The position numbers and the translations under genes were made by a program. Below the pieces are notes generated by a model. It had not been told where the DNA came from, made no database searches, and worked only from the letters and a program-made list of their open reading frames with translations. Positions 1 through 5,406 of a DNA stretch of 6,005 nt are shown in pieces; the first letter of the stretch is position 1, and each line of letters opens with the position of its first letter. Origin of the DNA: Bacteriovoracaceae bacterium (lineage in GTDB: Bacteria; Bdellovibrionota; UBA1018); the NCBI GenBank assembly GCA_023250755.1, contig JAHFAC010000121.1, forward strand, positions 1 through 6,005, written 5' to 3'.

Positions 1-369
1 GAGCATGCATTAATTGCCGGCCAAGGAAAATCACTGATCTCTCTCGATACCCCGAACTCTTCGGTCGAAGAAGGACTCACAAAAGATGAAGTAGGTGAAG
101 TAATCCACCGTCACTTAAGCGAGGTCAGATACTGCTACGAATCTGCCATACTCAGGGCCATAGATCTTGAAGGTCGCTTGATTATTAATTTTATGATTGG
201 AAGCGCAGGCGGCATCAAAACCGCGGCTGTAAAAACATCAACTCTTCCTGACCCCAGATTAGATGACTGTATCTTAAAAAGACTTTTGACCTGGAAGTTC
301 CCGAATCCAAAAGGTGGGATCGACGTTGCTGTCACCTATCCATTTATTTTTAAAACGCTCGGGAGGTAA
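1..369 (+). CDS. AgmX/PglI C-terminal domain protein (TonB-like, Glt-type envelope linker), 5' truncated
   Basis: The frame is open from the first base of the window to TAA at 367-369, giving the last 122 residues of a longer protein. Visible residues 24-118 match the AgmX/PglI C-terminal domain: EGLTKDEV at the start, then VRYCYE (about 42-47), a glycine-bearing strand turn (IGSAGGI), a second cysteine in LDDC (90), WKFPNPKGG (98-106) and the closing VTYPFIFK (111-118). In this family the domain resembles the TonB C-terminus and lies in the periplasm, usually after an N-terminal FHA, GYF or zinc-ribbon region and one membrane helix; GltG and GltJ of the Myxococcus gliding machinery are examples. 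The two cysteines, 45 residues apart, could form a disulfide. The gene lies 1 nt before the beta-barrel gene, so its partner is probably that barrel. The N-terminal domains are outside the window, so GltG-like and GltJ-like types cannot be told apart. Confidence 0.88.
   Translation, partial: EHALIAGQGKSLISLDTPNSSVEEGLTKDEVGEVIHRHLSEVRYCYESAILRAIDLEGRLIINFMIGSAGGIKTAAVKTSTLPDPRLDDCILKRLLTWKFPNPKGGIDVAVTYPFIFKTLGR
361..366 (+). promoter_or_regulatory. Ribosome binding site of the beta-barrel gene
   Basis: GGGAGG lies 4 nt before the ATG at 371 and inside the last codons of the upstream gene. It supports 371 as the true start over an in-frame GTG at 314, which would add 19 residues ahead of the signal peptide and overlap the upstream domain. 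Confidence 0.7.
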
Positions 370-370
370 C

Positions 371-1114
371 ATGAAATACATTACGGTGATTGGACTATTT
401 TTTTTCACCAACTTCATCATGATCAGCTTTTCTTACGCGGGGACCCTAGAAAAGGTACCAGAAAAAACAAATGAAGAAAAAGTGAATGTCGATCAAATTA
501 AAGAGAAATATTGGGCCCGTGGCGATGAATCAGAGCTCGGCGTGGTTCAAAATCGATTGTACTCCAACAAAAAAAAAATAGAATTCGGATTTTATGCTGG
601 AATTGTTTCTTCTGACCCTTTTTTAAGCATCCGCTCGATTGGAACGAGCTTCGGATATCATTTCAGCGAACTTCTGGCTATACGTGCATTTGGTTGGAAA
701 AATTATGCAAGCCCCTCAAGTGCATTGAGAACCTTTGAAGACACGATCCACGCCACCACTAACAATAACCCCCCCCGCTGGTTCTGCGGGGGCGAAGGAA
801 CAGCAAGTGTGCTTTACGGAAAGTTAAGCCTGTTGGGAGAAGCGATCATTTATTACGACTTCCATCTTTCTGGAGGAGGTGGGATCACAGTCACAGATTC
901 CGGAAATTACCTTACTCCATTTTTAGGCCTTGGACAAAACGTATATCTAACCCAATTTTTATCGCTTCGGATTGACTATCGCATCCAACGTTACACTGAA
1001 AAAATTGTCGAAAAGGTAATCACGCCAAAATTAGGACAAGTTGTGGACGAACGTGAGAACTGGAGCCACGCTATCACCCTCGGAATAAGCGTGCTCTGGG
1101 GAGGTAAGGAGTGA
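371..1114 (+). CDS. Outer-membrane beta-barrel protein, myxo-plus family (GltA/GltB-like)
   Basis: This 247-residue protein begins with a clear Sec signal peptide: MKY, a hydrophobic run at about 5-20, and a probable cut after SYA (residue 23). A short charged periplasmic segment follows (24-45), then the block IKEKYWARGDESELGVVQNR (43-62). I recognise this block, with the NKKKIEFGFYAG strand after it, from the outer-membrane beta-barrel family first defined in myxobacteria (OMP_myx_plus). The rest (about 67-245) alternates short amphipathic strands with turns, for example TSFGYHFSELLAIRAFGW, LTPFLGLGQNVYLTQFLSLR and the closing ITLGISVLWGG, as expected of a roughly 8-strand barrel. In M. xanthus, GltA and GltB of this type bind the TPR protein GltC at the outer membrane, and here a TPR protein gene follows directly. 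The gene also carries T8, A10 and C8 tracts and a strong GC hairpin. The family call is firm; equivalence to GltA or GltB is inferred from context. Confidence 0.87.
   Translation: MKYITVIGLFFFTNFIMISFSYAGTLEKVPEKTNEEKVNVDQIKEKYWARGDESELGVVQNRLYSNKKKIEFGFYAGIVSSDPFLSIRSIGTSFGYHFSELLAIRAFGWKNYASPSSALRTFEDTIHATTNNNPPRWFCGGEGTASVLYGKLSLLGEAIIYYDFHLSGGGGITVTDSGNYLTPFLGLGQNVYLTQFLSLRIDYRIQRYTEKIVEKVITPKLGQVVDERENWSHAITLGISVLWGGKE
398..405 (+). repeat. T8 homopolymer in the signal-peptide region
   Basis: Eight consecutive T bases encode part of the phenylalanine run of the signal peptide. It is one of three homopolymers of 8 or more bases in this gene; slippage here would abolish the barrel. Confidence 0.9.
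569..578 (+). repeat. A10 homopolymer inside the beta-barrel gene
   Basis: Ten consecutive A bases encode the NKKKI stretch (residues 66-70) just before the first barrel strand. Tracts of this length are known sites of replication and transcription slippage in other bacteria. Activity here is not shown. Confidence 0.9.
769..792 (+). repeat. C8 tract with perfect 7-bp GC stem-loop inside the beta-barrel gene
   Basis: C8 (769-776) leads into an inverted repeat: CCCCCGC (772-778) pairs perfectly with GCGGGGG (786-792) around a 7-nt loop. It encodes PPRWFCGG, probably a surface or periplasmic loop. No T-run follows, so it is not an intrinsic terminator. Confidence 0.8.
1098..1111 (+). promoter_or_regulatory. 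Ribosome binding region of the TPR gene
   Basis: Two purine-rich cores, GGGGAGG (1098-1104) and AAGGAG (1106-1111), precede GTG (1111) and ATG (1114). The first core lies 9 nt before the ATG and 6 nt before the GTG. ATG at 1114, overlapping the preceding TGA by one base, is preferred, but the GTG start (one extra Met) cannot be excluded. Confidence 0.6.
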
Positions 1115-3006
1115 TGAAACCCCGTCATCCATGTATCTTAATTTATTTGATCGCCGGAGTTCTTTTGGCCAATAACCTACCGACAGAGTCAGCTGCCAAC
1201 TTATCTGGCCAACCAAAAAAACAAACCTGGACTTGGGCCGAATCTGCTTGCTCAAATCAGGAAAATTGGATTTATAATGAAGGAATTAGCCAAGAATGGC
1301 GAGAAGAGATTAAAAAATTCTTAAATAAAAAAATCACTCCAGCCCATGCCTTCTCAGACGCTCTCATGCTTCGACAAATTTCGAAATCCAGTGAAGTCCG
1401 TTGGCTGGGTGAATATTGGATTTCTCGCTCTCTTTTTCAAGCGGGCCTGCTCCATATCGCCCATCAAGGATTCAACTCGATTGTAGCCTATCCGGTCACC
1501 CAACATGGACTTGGAATTCAAATCGCCGCACTTGAGTGCCTCAACCTGATTCAAAGAACCTATCCTACACTCGGATTAAACGCGGCTTTGAGAGAGAGAA
1601 TCACGCTGTTTTTTTCAGATTCCATTGCCCCAAGCCAACGTGAAGTTTTATATGAAGCCGCCGAAAATATTTTAAAATCTCAGCTCGGAGAGAACGCTTC
1701 GCGCTCTGCTCTAAAAAAAACACTCGCGCTCTTTCATGCCGATGGGGCTTATGAGGGCTTTGCTTCTGCTCTCTGGGCCTCCTATGAAAGTGACCACTTT
1801 CAAGCAATCATCGAATGGTCACGATTTCTTAAAGGCAAGAACCTACGCCTGCTGAAGCGATACTCCGATCAGGCTCATCTGCTCCTCGCGCGCGCCTATT
1901 TTAGTCAAGGACAATTCGTTGCTGCCTCTGATCAACTCAAATCCGTGCGAAAAAACTCAAACGAACTAACAAAAGCACTTTCAGAGTTAGCTTGGAGCTA
2001 CCTTTTGAACGGAAATCCACCTGAAGCCATTGGCACAGCACTCAATCTCGAAGCTGGGGGCCTCAGACACACCTTTGCGCCCGAGAGCCCAATGGTGATG
2101 GCCATGGCGCTAAATGAACTTTGTCAATTTCCAGAATCCCTAAAGGCCATTCATATTTTTTGGAGGAATTATGAAAAATCTTATCTCTGGCTCAAAGAGT
2201 GGTCCAATAGACGGGGCTCACAAGCCCTTTATCCCTTGGCAATCGTGGACCTTAAAAAATGGCGGGGTCAAAATCATAATCATCTTATTCAAGCAGAAAG
2301 TAACATCCCAGACCGAATCTCCAGTGAATGGATCCGCTCTCCCATTTTCATCTCCTATCAAGACGAGTTAAACTTACTCAGTGACGAACGAAACTCAATC
2401 ACAACCTTAGGGCAACAAGGCTTGATTGAACAACGACAAATCGCAACCGATATTCATACCCTGGGCCAAGAGCTCAAACTAAAAGTACATGCTCTTAGAA
2501 AGAGCCTAAAACCTGAAGAGCCACTTCCTGGACCCGTTCGTATTGATCTTCTCAAATTAAAAAACTTGCTTCTGCACTATGTACGCTTCAAACAGGCCTC
2601 TAGGTTTTGGCGAATCATCATCAATCATCATCAGCTCCGCTCTGATCATCTTAAAAACAAAATCATATCCTCGATTAACTTAGACTTGAGCGAACGAACT
2701 TTAAAAATGTTCAGTCAACTTGAAGAAATCTCCGAAAACAATCAGCTGATCGAGATAGAAATCTATAATGGAGCCACTGATGACATCATTTGGCAAAATG
2801 CTCATCCTGATTACAAGGAGATGGCAATGAAACTAAAAGATACTGACTCAAAATCTGCGCCCTCTCAGGTTTGGGACTGGGGACGCCTACCCGCCGGAAG
2901 CGATCGAGCTAGCGAAATCTGGGAAGACGAACTTGGATCCTTTAAAGCGAATCTTTACGACAACTGCTCAAACCGAGAAAAGTATCTTGCCTTAAAAAAT
3001 CGATAG
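1114..3006 (+). CDS. Secreted TPR-containing protein, probable GltC-like partner of the outer-membrane barrel
   Basis: The 630-residue product starts with a signal peptide (basic MKPRH, hydrophobic 7-19, probable cut near SAA at about 26-28) and has no lipobox, so it is most likely a soluble periplasmic protein. The body is nearly all alpha-helical. The clearest TPR-like helix pairs lie at about 250-310 (DQAHLLLARAYFSQGQFVAA, then ELAWSYLLNGNPPEAIGTAL); weaker repeats are likely from 100 to 245. A charged, possibly coiled-coil part spans about 425-465. The C-terminus is distinctive: VWDWGRLPAG (586-595) and EIWEDELGSF (601-610), ending in a region with a lone Cys at 618. In M. xanthus, GltC is a large periplasmic TPR protein that forms a complex with the GltA and GltB barrels. 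Gene order, size and export fit that role, but sequence orthology was judged only by eye. Start codons overlap the upstream stop, indicating translational coupling. Confidence 0.8.
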   Translation: MKPRHPCILIYLIAGVLLANNLPTESAANLSGQPKKQTWTWAESACSNQENWIYNEGISQEWREEIKKFLNKKITPAHAFSDALMLRQISKSSEVRWLGEYWISRSLFQAGLLHIAHQGFNSIVAYPVTQHGLGIQIAALECLNLIQRTYPTLGLNAALRERITLFFSDSIAPSQREVLYEAAENILKSQLGENASRSALKKTLALFHADGAYEGFASALWASYESDHFQAIIEWSRFLKGKNLRLLKRYSDQAHLLLARAYFSQGQFVAASDQLKSVRKNSNELTKALSELAWSYLLNGNPPEAIGTALNLEAGGLRHTFAPESPMVMAMALNELCQFPESLKAIHIFWRNYEKSYLWLKEWSNRRGSQALYPLAIVDLKKWRGQNHNHLIQAESNIPDRISSEWIRSPIFISYQDELNLLSDERNSITTLGQQGLIEQRQIATDIHTLGQELKLKVHALRKSLKPEEPLPGPVRIDLLKLKNLLLHYVRFKQASRFWRIIINHHQLRSDHLKNKIISSINLDLSERTLKMFSQLEEISENNQLIEIEIYNGATDDIIWQNAHPDYKEMAMKLKDTDSKSAPSQVWDWGRLPAGSDRASEIWEDELGSFKANLYDNCSNREKYLALKNR

Positions 3007-3019
3007 TGAGGTAATCTCT

Positions 3020-3286
3020 ATGATTCATGCGATTTGCCACCATGGACAGACTTTGATCAACGGCATTCTTCTAGAAATAACAGAAACCGGCTGCGATCTA
3101 AAATCGTTCTCGACCTCATCTGGTCCGGATTTTGCCTTAAAAACTCAAGTAATCTTAAATTTATTTAATGAGAAAACAGGTCAATCAATGAATACCCAAG
3201 CTCGCTTGATTGGCTACATCCGTCGCGATTCAGTTTGGATCTACCGAGTAAGGTGGCGGTCATGCCCTGAAATTTGTAAACTTTAA
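3020..3286 (+). CDS. Small PilZ-like domain protein, hypothetical
   Basis: This 88-residue protein has no signal peptide and is probably cytoplasmic. It starts 13 nt after the TPR gene, with GAGG at 3008-3011 (8 nt before the ATG), so it is likely the last gene of the operon. The pattern resembles the core of a PilZ domain: NGILLEITETGCDL (14-27) sits where PilZ proteins carry the D/N-x-S-x-x-G strand, followed by a strand with hydrophobic spacing (LKTQVILNLF) and ARLIGYIRRDSVWIYRVRW (61-79) in place of the final strands. The N-terminal RxxxR loop that normally binds cyclic di-GMP is not visible, so nucleotide binding is doubtful. The fold call is tentative. If correct, it could be a regulator or adaptor of the envelope machine encoded upstream. 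It could equally be a lineage-specific small protein. Confidence 0.72.
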   Translation: MIHAICHHGQTLINGILLEITETGCDLKSFSTSSGPDFALKTQVILNLFNEKTGQSMNTQARLIGYIRRDSVWIYRVRWRSCPEICKL

Positions 3287-3296
3287 CGACGCGAAA

Positions 3297-4355
3297 TTAA
3301 ATTGTACGCTCTTTCGAGCTGCCACGCGCTATCCCACTTTGTAAAGCACGGATCGCGCTGCCACCCAAGAGGTAGGAACGCAGTAGGGTGGGCATTGTTT
3401 TAGGCCTGAGTTGAAACCAGGACGAGGGTTGGGAGAACGCATGACACATGGTCTTAGCAATGGGGCCCACTTTATGACCCAGTGATTGAAGCGCCTCTTT
3501 TGGAACGTCTGTTCCCCAATTCTGCTTGAGAAAATTCATCACAAACCATGCACCTGTAATGGCTCGATCGTGAGCCAGTGACCAGGTGATCTGATCCCAA
3601 TCGGAGTTTTGCTTAAAAGCAGCACTTTCGATCAAGTAATGAATGTCGTTGAGCCAAACCGGTGACTGAAGAAAATACCGAGTCACGCAAAGTCGAACGA
3701 GATAGAGAAAGCAGTCTTCATTTTTTAATACACAAACGTGTTCTGGCAATCCAGAAAGAGTATTTTCAACAACCTGATTCCAAACAACACCCATAAAATG
3801 GGAGGTATCACCAGGGATCAAAGTCGAATGAAGCTCAAGAAGTGGGCCACCCTCGCTTCTTGACAGAGATGAGAATTCAGATTTTTCAGTCACAGGATCC
3901 GATGCGCGATACCCGCCTCGACCTAAAATCCGCAGTGCATCGAAATACTTTTCTTTGGGTACCACCAGGCGAATCACACTCACAGGGCGAAGGATACGGT
4001 CAGGATAAAATCGGCGTCCCAAGTCCATTCCGCCTACCACAAGTACAGGAATCCCAGCACCGATCAGTAAGAAAAGGGCGCAGTCCAGCTCATGATCCAA
4101 AATCGCAAGAATCATTCTCTCGCGCTGAAGGCGCTCATCCATACGCAATTGAATTGCTTCCGGGATCTCACTTCGCCATGGGACACGGTCCATGGTGACT
4201 ACTGTAGGAAGACTGCACTGGAGCCGCTCCGCGCAGTCCAAAGCTTCAGTCCATTTTCGACTATCAGTTAAGAACGGTGGTGCTGCAATGTAAGCATCAT
4301 CCAAGCGCTTGGGTTTAACTGACTGAAGTACAAAATCTAAAATGGTTGAATCCAT
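3297..4355 (-). CDS. Nucleotidyltransferase-fold protein (NTP_transf_5-like), probable pseudoenzyme
   Basis: The product is 352 residues, starting at ATG (4353-4355) behind the strong Shine-Dalgarno AAGGAAGG. Family-like features are the helix plus strand ALFLLIGAGIPVLVVGGMDL (93-112), YPDRILRP (117-124), a strand ending LVVPKEKYFDALRILGRGGY (130-149), LLELHSTLI (172-180), and a helical C-terminal half with SPVWLNDIHYLIE (231-243). This matches the layout of uncharacterised nucleotidyltransferases (PF14907), whose core usually reads LLKG...Y....R...DIDLLV. Here the lysine position is Gly108 and the two metal-binding aspartates fall on Val127 and Arg129, so catalysis by the usual mechanism looks lost. 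The reading frame is otherwise intact and full length, suggesting selection for a non-catalytic role, for example sugar or nucleotide sensing or a toxin-antitoxin-like function. The gene has its own promoter and operator-like palindrome. The family assignment was made by eye and is moderately certain. Confidence 0.82.
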   Translation of the reverse strand: MDSTILDFVLQSVKPKRLDDAYIAAPPFLTDSRKWTEALDCAERLQCSLPTVVTMDRVPWRSEIPEAIQLRMDERLQRERMILAILDHELDCALFLLIGAGIPVLVVGGMDLGRRFYPDRILRPVSVIRLVVPKEKYFDALRILGRGGYRASDPVTEKSEFSSLSRSEGGPLLELHSTLIPGDTSHFMGVVWNQVVENTLSGLPEHVCVLKNEDCFLYLVRLCVTRYFLQSPVWLNDIHYLIESAAFKQNSDWDQITWSLAHDRAITGAWFVMNFLKQNWGTDVPKEALQSLGHKVGPIAKTMCHAFSQPSSWFQLRPKTMPTLLRSYLLGGSAIRALQSGIARGSSKERTI

Positions 4356-4360
4356 AGTCG

Positions 4361-4368
4361 CCTTCCTT
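4361..4368 (-). promoter_or_regulatory. Ribosome binding site of the nucleotidyltransferase-fold gene
   Basis: On the minus strand AAGGAAGG ends 5 nt before the ATG, an almost ideal Shine-Dalgarno that fixes the start. It lies only 4 nt after the palindrome, so protein binding or an RNA hairpin there could affect ribosome access. Confidence 0.75.
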
Positions 4369-4372
4369 GGCT

Positions 4373-4390
4373 GGGACTGAATTCAGTCCC
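4373..4390. promoter_or_regulatory. Perfect 18-bp palindrome, candidate operator
   Basis: GGGACTGAATTCAGTCCC is identical to its own reverse complement. It lies 17 bp before the ATG of the nucleotidyltransferase-fold gene and begins at about +2 relative to the start predicted from the promoter at 4398-4426. A dimeric helix-turn-helix repressor site at this position would block transcription. In RNA it could fold as a 7-bp stem with an AAUU loop in the 5' leader. No U-run follows on either strand, which argues against an intrinsic terminator. The cognate regulator is not in the window. Confidence 0.55.
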
Positions 4391-4397
4391 TACTCCT

Positions 4398-4426
4398 ATT
4401 GTGTAAGGGAGAGGCGCGACGGTCAA
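4398..4426 (-). promoter_or_regulatory. Sigma70-like promoter for the nucleotidyltransferase-fold gene
   Basis: On the minus strand, a -35 box TTGACC (4421-4426, 5 of 6 to consensus) is followed after exactly 17 nt by CACAAT (4398-4403, 4 of 6 to consensus). The predicted transcription start is near 4391, giving a leader of about 36 nt. A perfect TATAAT also occurs at 4445-4450 on the same strand but has no good -35 box at proper spacing. Confidence 0.42.
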
Positions 4427-4470
4427 GAAGAGGTTAGTGTCAAAATTATAGCACTTAGTAATGCAAAAAA

Positions 4471-5406
4471 TTACTTCACTACTCTCAAGAATTCGATGGG
4501 ATCCACTTTAACATGATGCACGACGGTCGAAAAATGAAGATGCGGTCCGCTCACGCGACCTGTTTGACCTGAAAGCCCCAGCAATTGCCCCGCTTGGACT
4601 CTTTTTCCCACCTTAACTTTGAATTGATTCAGATGCGCATACACCGTAAAAACCCCAAATCCATGGTCGACTAAAATCGTATTCCCAGTAAGAAAAAGAT
4701 TTTTTGCAAATGCAACGACTCCTGGTGCAGCAGTAGAGACAGGAGTCCCTACTGCAGCTTTTAAATCGAGACCTGAATGAAAACTTTGCATCTCACCATT
4801 ATAAATCCTCTTTGTCCCGTATCGACTGGTCGTTTCGCTTTGGATGGGTAAAACAAAAGGACCCCGCCAAAATTTTTCATGAGTCACCTGAGAATACACT
4901 TTTCCGATCTCAGTTGCTTCGCGGCGTATTCGTTCGAGATTCTTAAGATTGGGATGGATATGACCCGGATCGACCTTGAGCACTTCGCTGGGATAATTTC
5001 CATCCATCACTGCAAAACTAAGCTCAAGAGATCGGTCTGCATCATTCCGATAGCGAATGCGAATCGAATTTGAGCCAGGCTTGAGGGCAAGCGGAATTCC
5101 CAAGAGTGCCTGAAAACTCCCAGTTCCTAACTCAGGCACAGGAAAAAATGGAAAGCTCAAATCACCGAATGAAGCGAAAAGAAAAGCAGGGTCAACAGTC
5201 GAAGGCAGATGTGCCGTAATCAGCAGCACCGAGCCTTGTGCCACTCGTTCCGTTGAAAGCTCAACATGAATTGCATTTGCTTGTTGCGGTGGCTCCTGCT
5301 GATTCTCGTGGTTCTTTTGACCAGAAACGCATGCCGAAAAGACCGCGCTTATCAGAAAAAATGAGAACGCTCTGTTAAAGCGCTTGGACAGCCTTCTCAC
5401 CATCAT
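4471..5406 (-). CDS. M23 (LytM-type) peptidoglycan endopeptidase, predicted lipoprotein
   Basis: From ATG at 5404-5406 the product is 311 residues. It has a basic N-terminus (RRLSKRFNR), a hydrophobic segment (13-22) and VFSAC with Cys26 as the likely lipidated residue; Phe at the -3 position is an atypical lipobox. A Q/N/P-rich linker follows (29-43), then a beta-rich region (about 46-135) resembling the N-terminal domain of M23 peptidases, and the catalytic domain (about 180-305). All active-site positions are present: SRYGTKR (195-200 region), HSGLD with His210 and Asp214, VYAH with His258, and GPHLHF with His289 and His291. The predicted activity is zinc-dependent cleavage of peptidoglycan peptide cross-links, in the periplasm or at a membrane. 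The start overlaps the end of xseA by 32 nt, so the two genes are probably co-transcribed. An upstream in-frame TTG (5413-5415) lacks a suitably spaced Shine-Dalgarno; ATG at 5401-5403 is another option. Confidence 0.93.
   Translation of the reverse strand: MMVRRLSKRFNRAFSFFLISAVFSACVSGQKNHENQQEPPQQANAIHVELSTERVAQGSVLLITAHLPSTVDPAFLFASFGDLSFPFFPVPELGTGSFQALLGIPLALKPGSNSIRIRYRNDADRSLELSFAVMDGNYPSEVLKVDPGHIHPNLKNLERIRREATEIGKVYSQVTHEKFWRGPFVLPIQSETTSRYGTKRIYNGEMQSFHSGLDLKAAVGTPVSTAAPGVVAFAKNLFLTGNTILVDHGFGVFTVYAHLNQFKVKVGKRVQAGQLLGLSGQTGRVSGPHLHFSTVVHHVKVDPIEFLRVVK

Noticed and set aside
135..335. 66-codon minus-strand open frame
   Set aside because: It lies opposite the conserved AgmX/PglI domain and has no independent support.
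314..370. In-frame GTG extension of the beta-barrel gene
   Set aside because: It would put 19 polar and basic residues before a clear signal peptide and overlap the upstream domain; the ATG at 371 has its own GGGAGG.
3308..3319. Inverted repeat GCTC-TTTC-GAGC near the convergent gene ends
   Set aside because: A 4-bp stem with no following T-run on either strand, inside coding sequence; expected by chance.
3842..4198. 118-codon open frame on the + strand
   Set aside because: It is antisense to the nucleotidyltransferase-fold gene, has low-complexity composition and no recognisable domain or Shine-Dalgarno.
4445..4469. Possible terminator of the M23 gene: GCATT-ACTA-AGTGC stem followed by TATAATTTT on the minus strand
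   Set aside because: The stem is only 5 bp with a G-U pair and the T-run is interrupted; too weak to annotate as a terminator.
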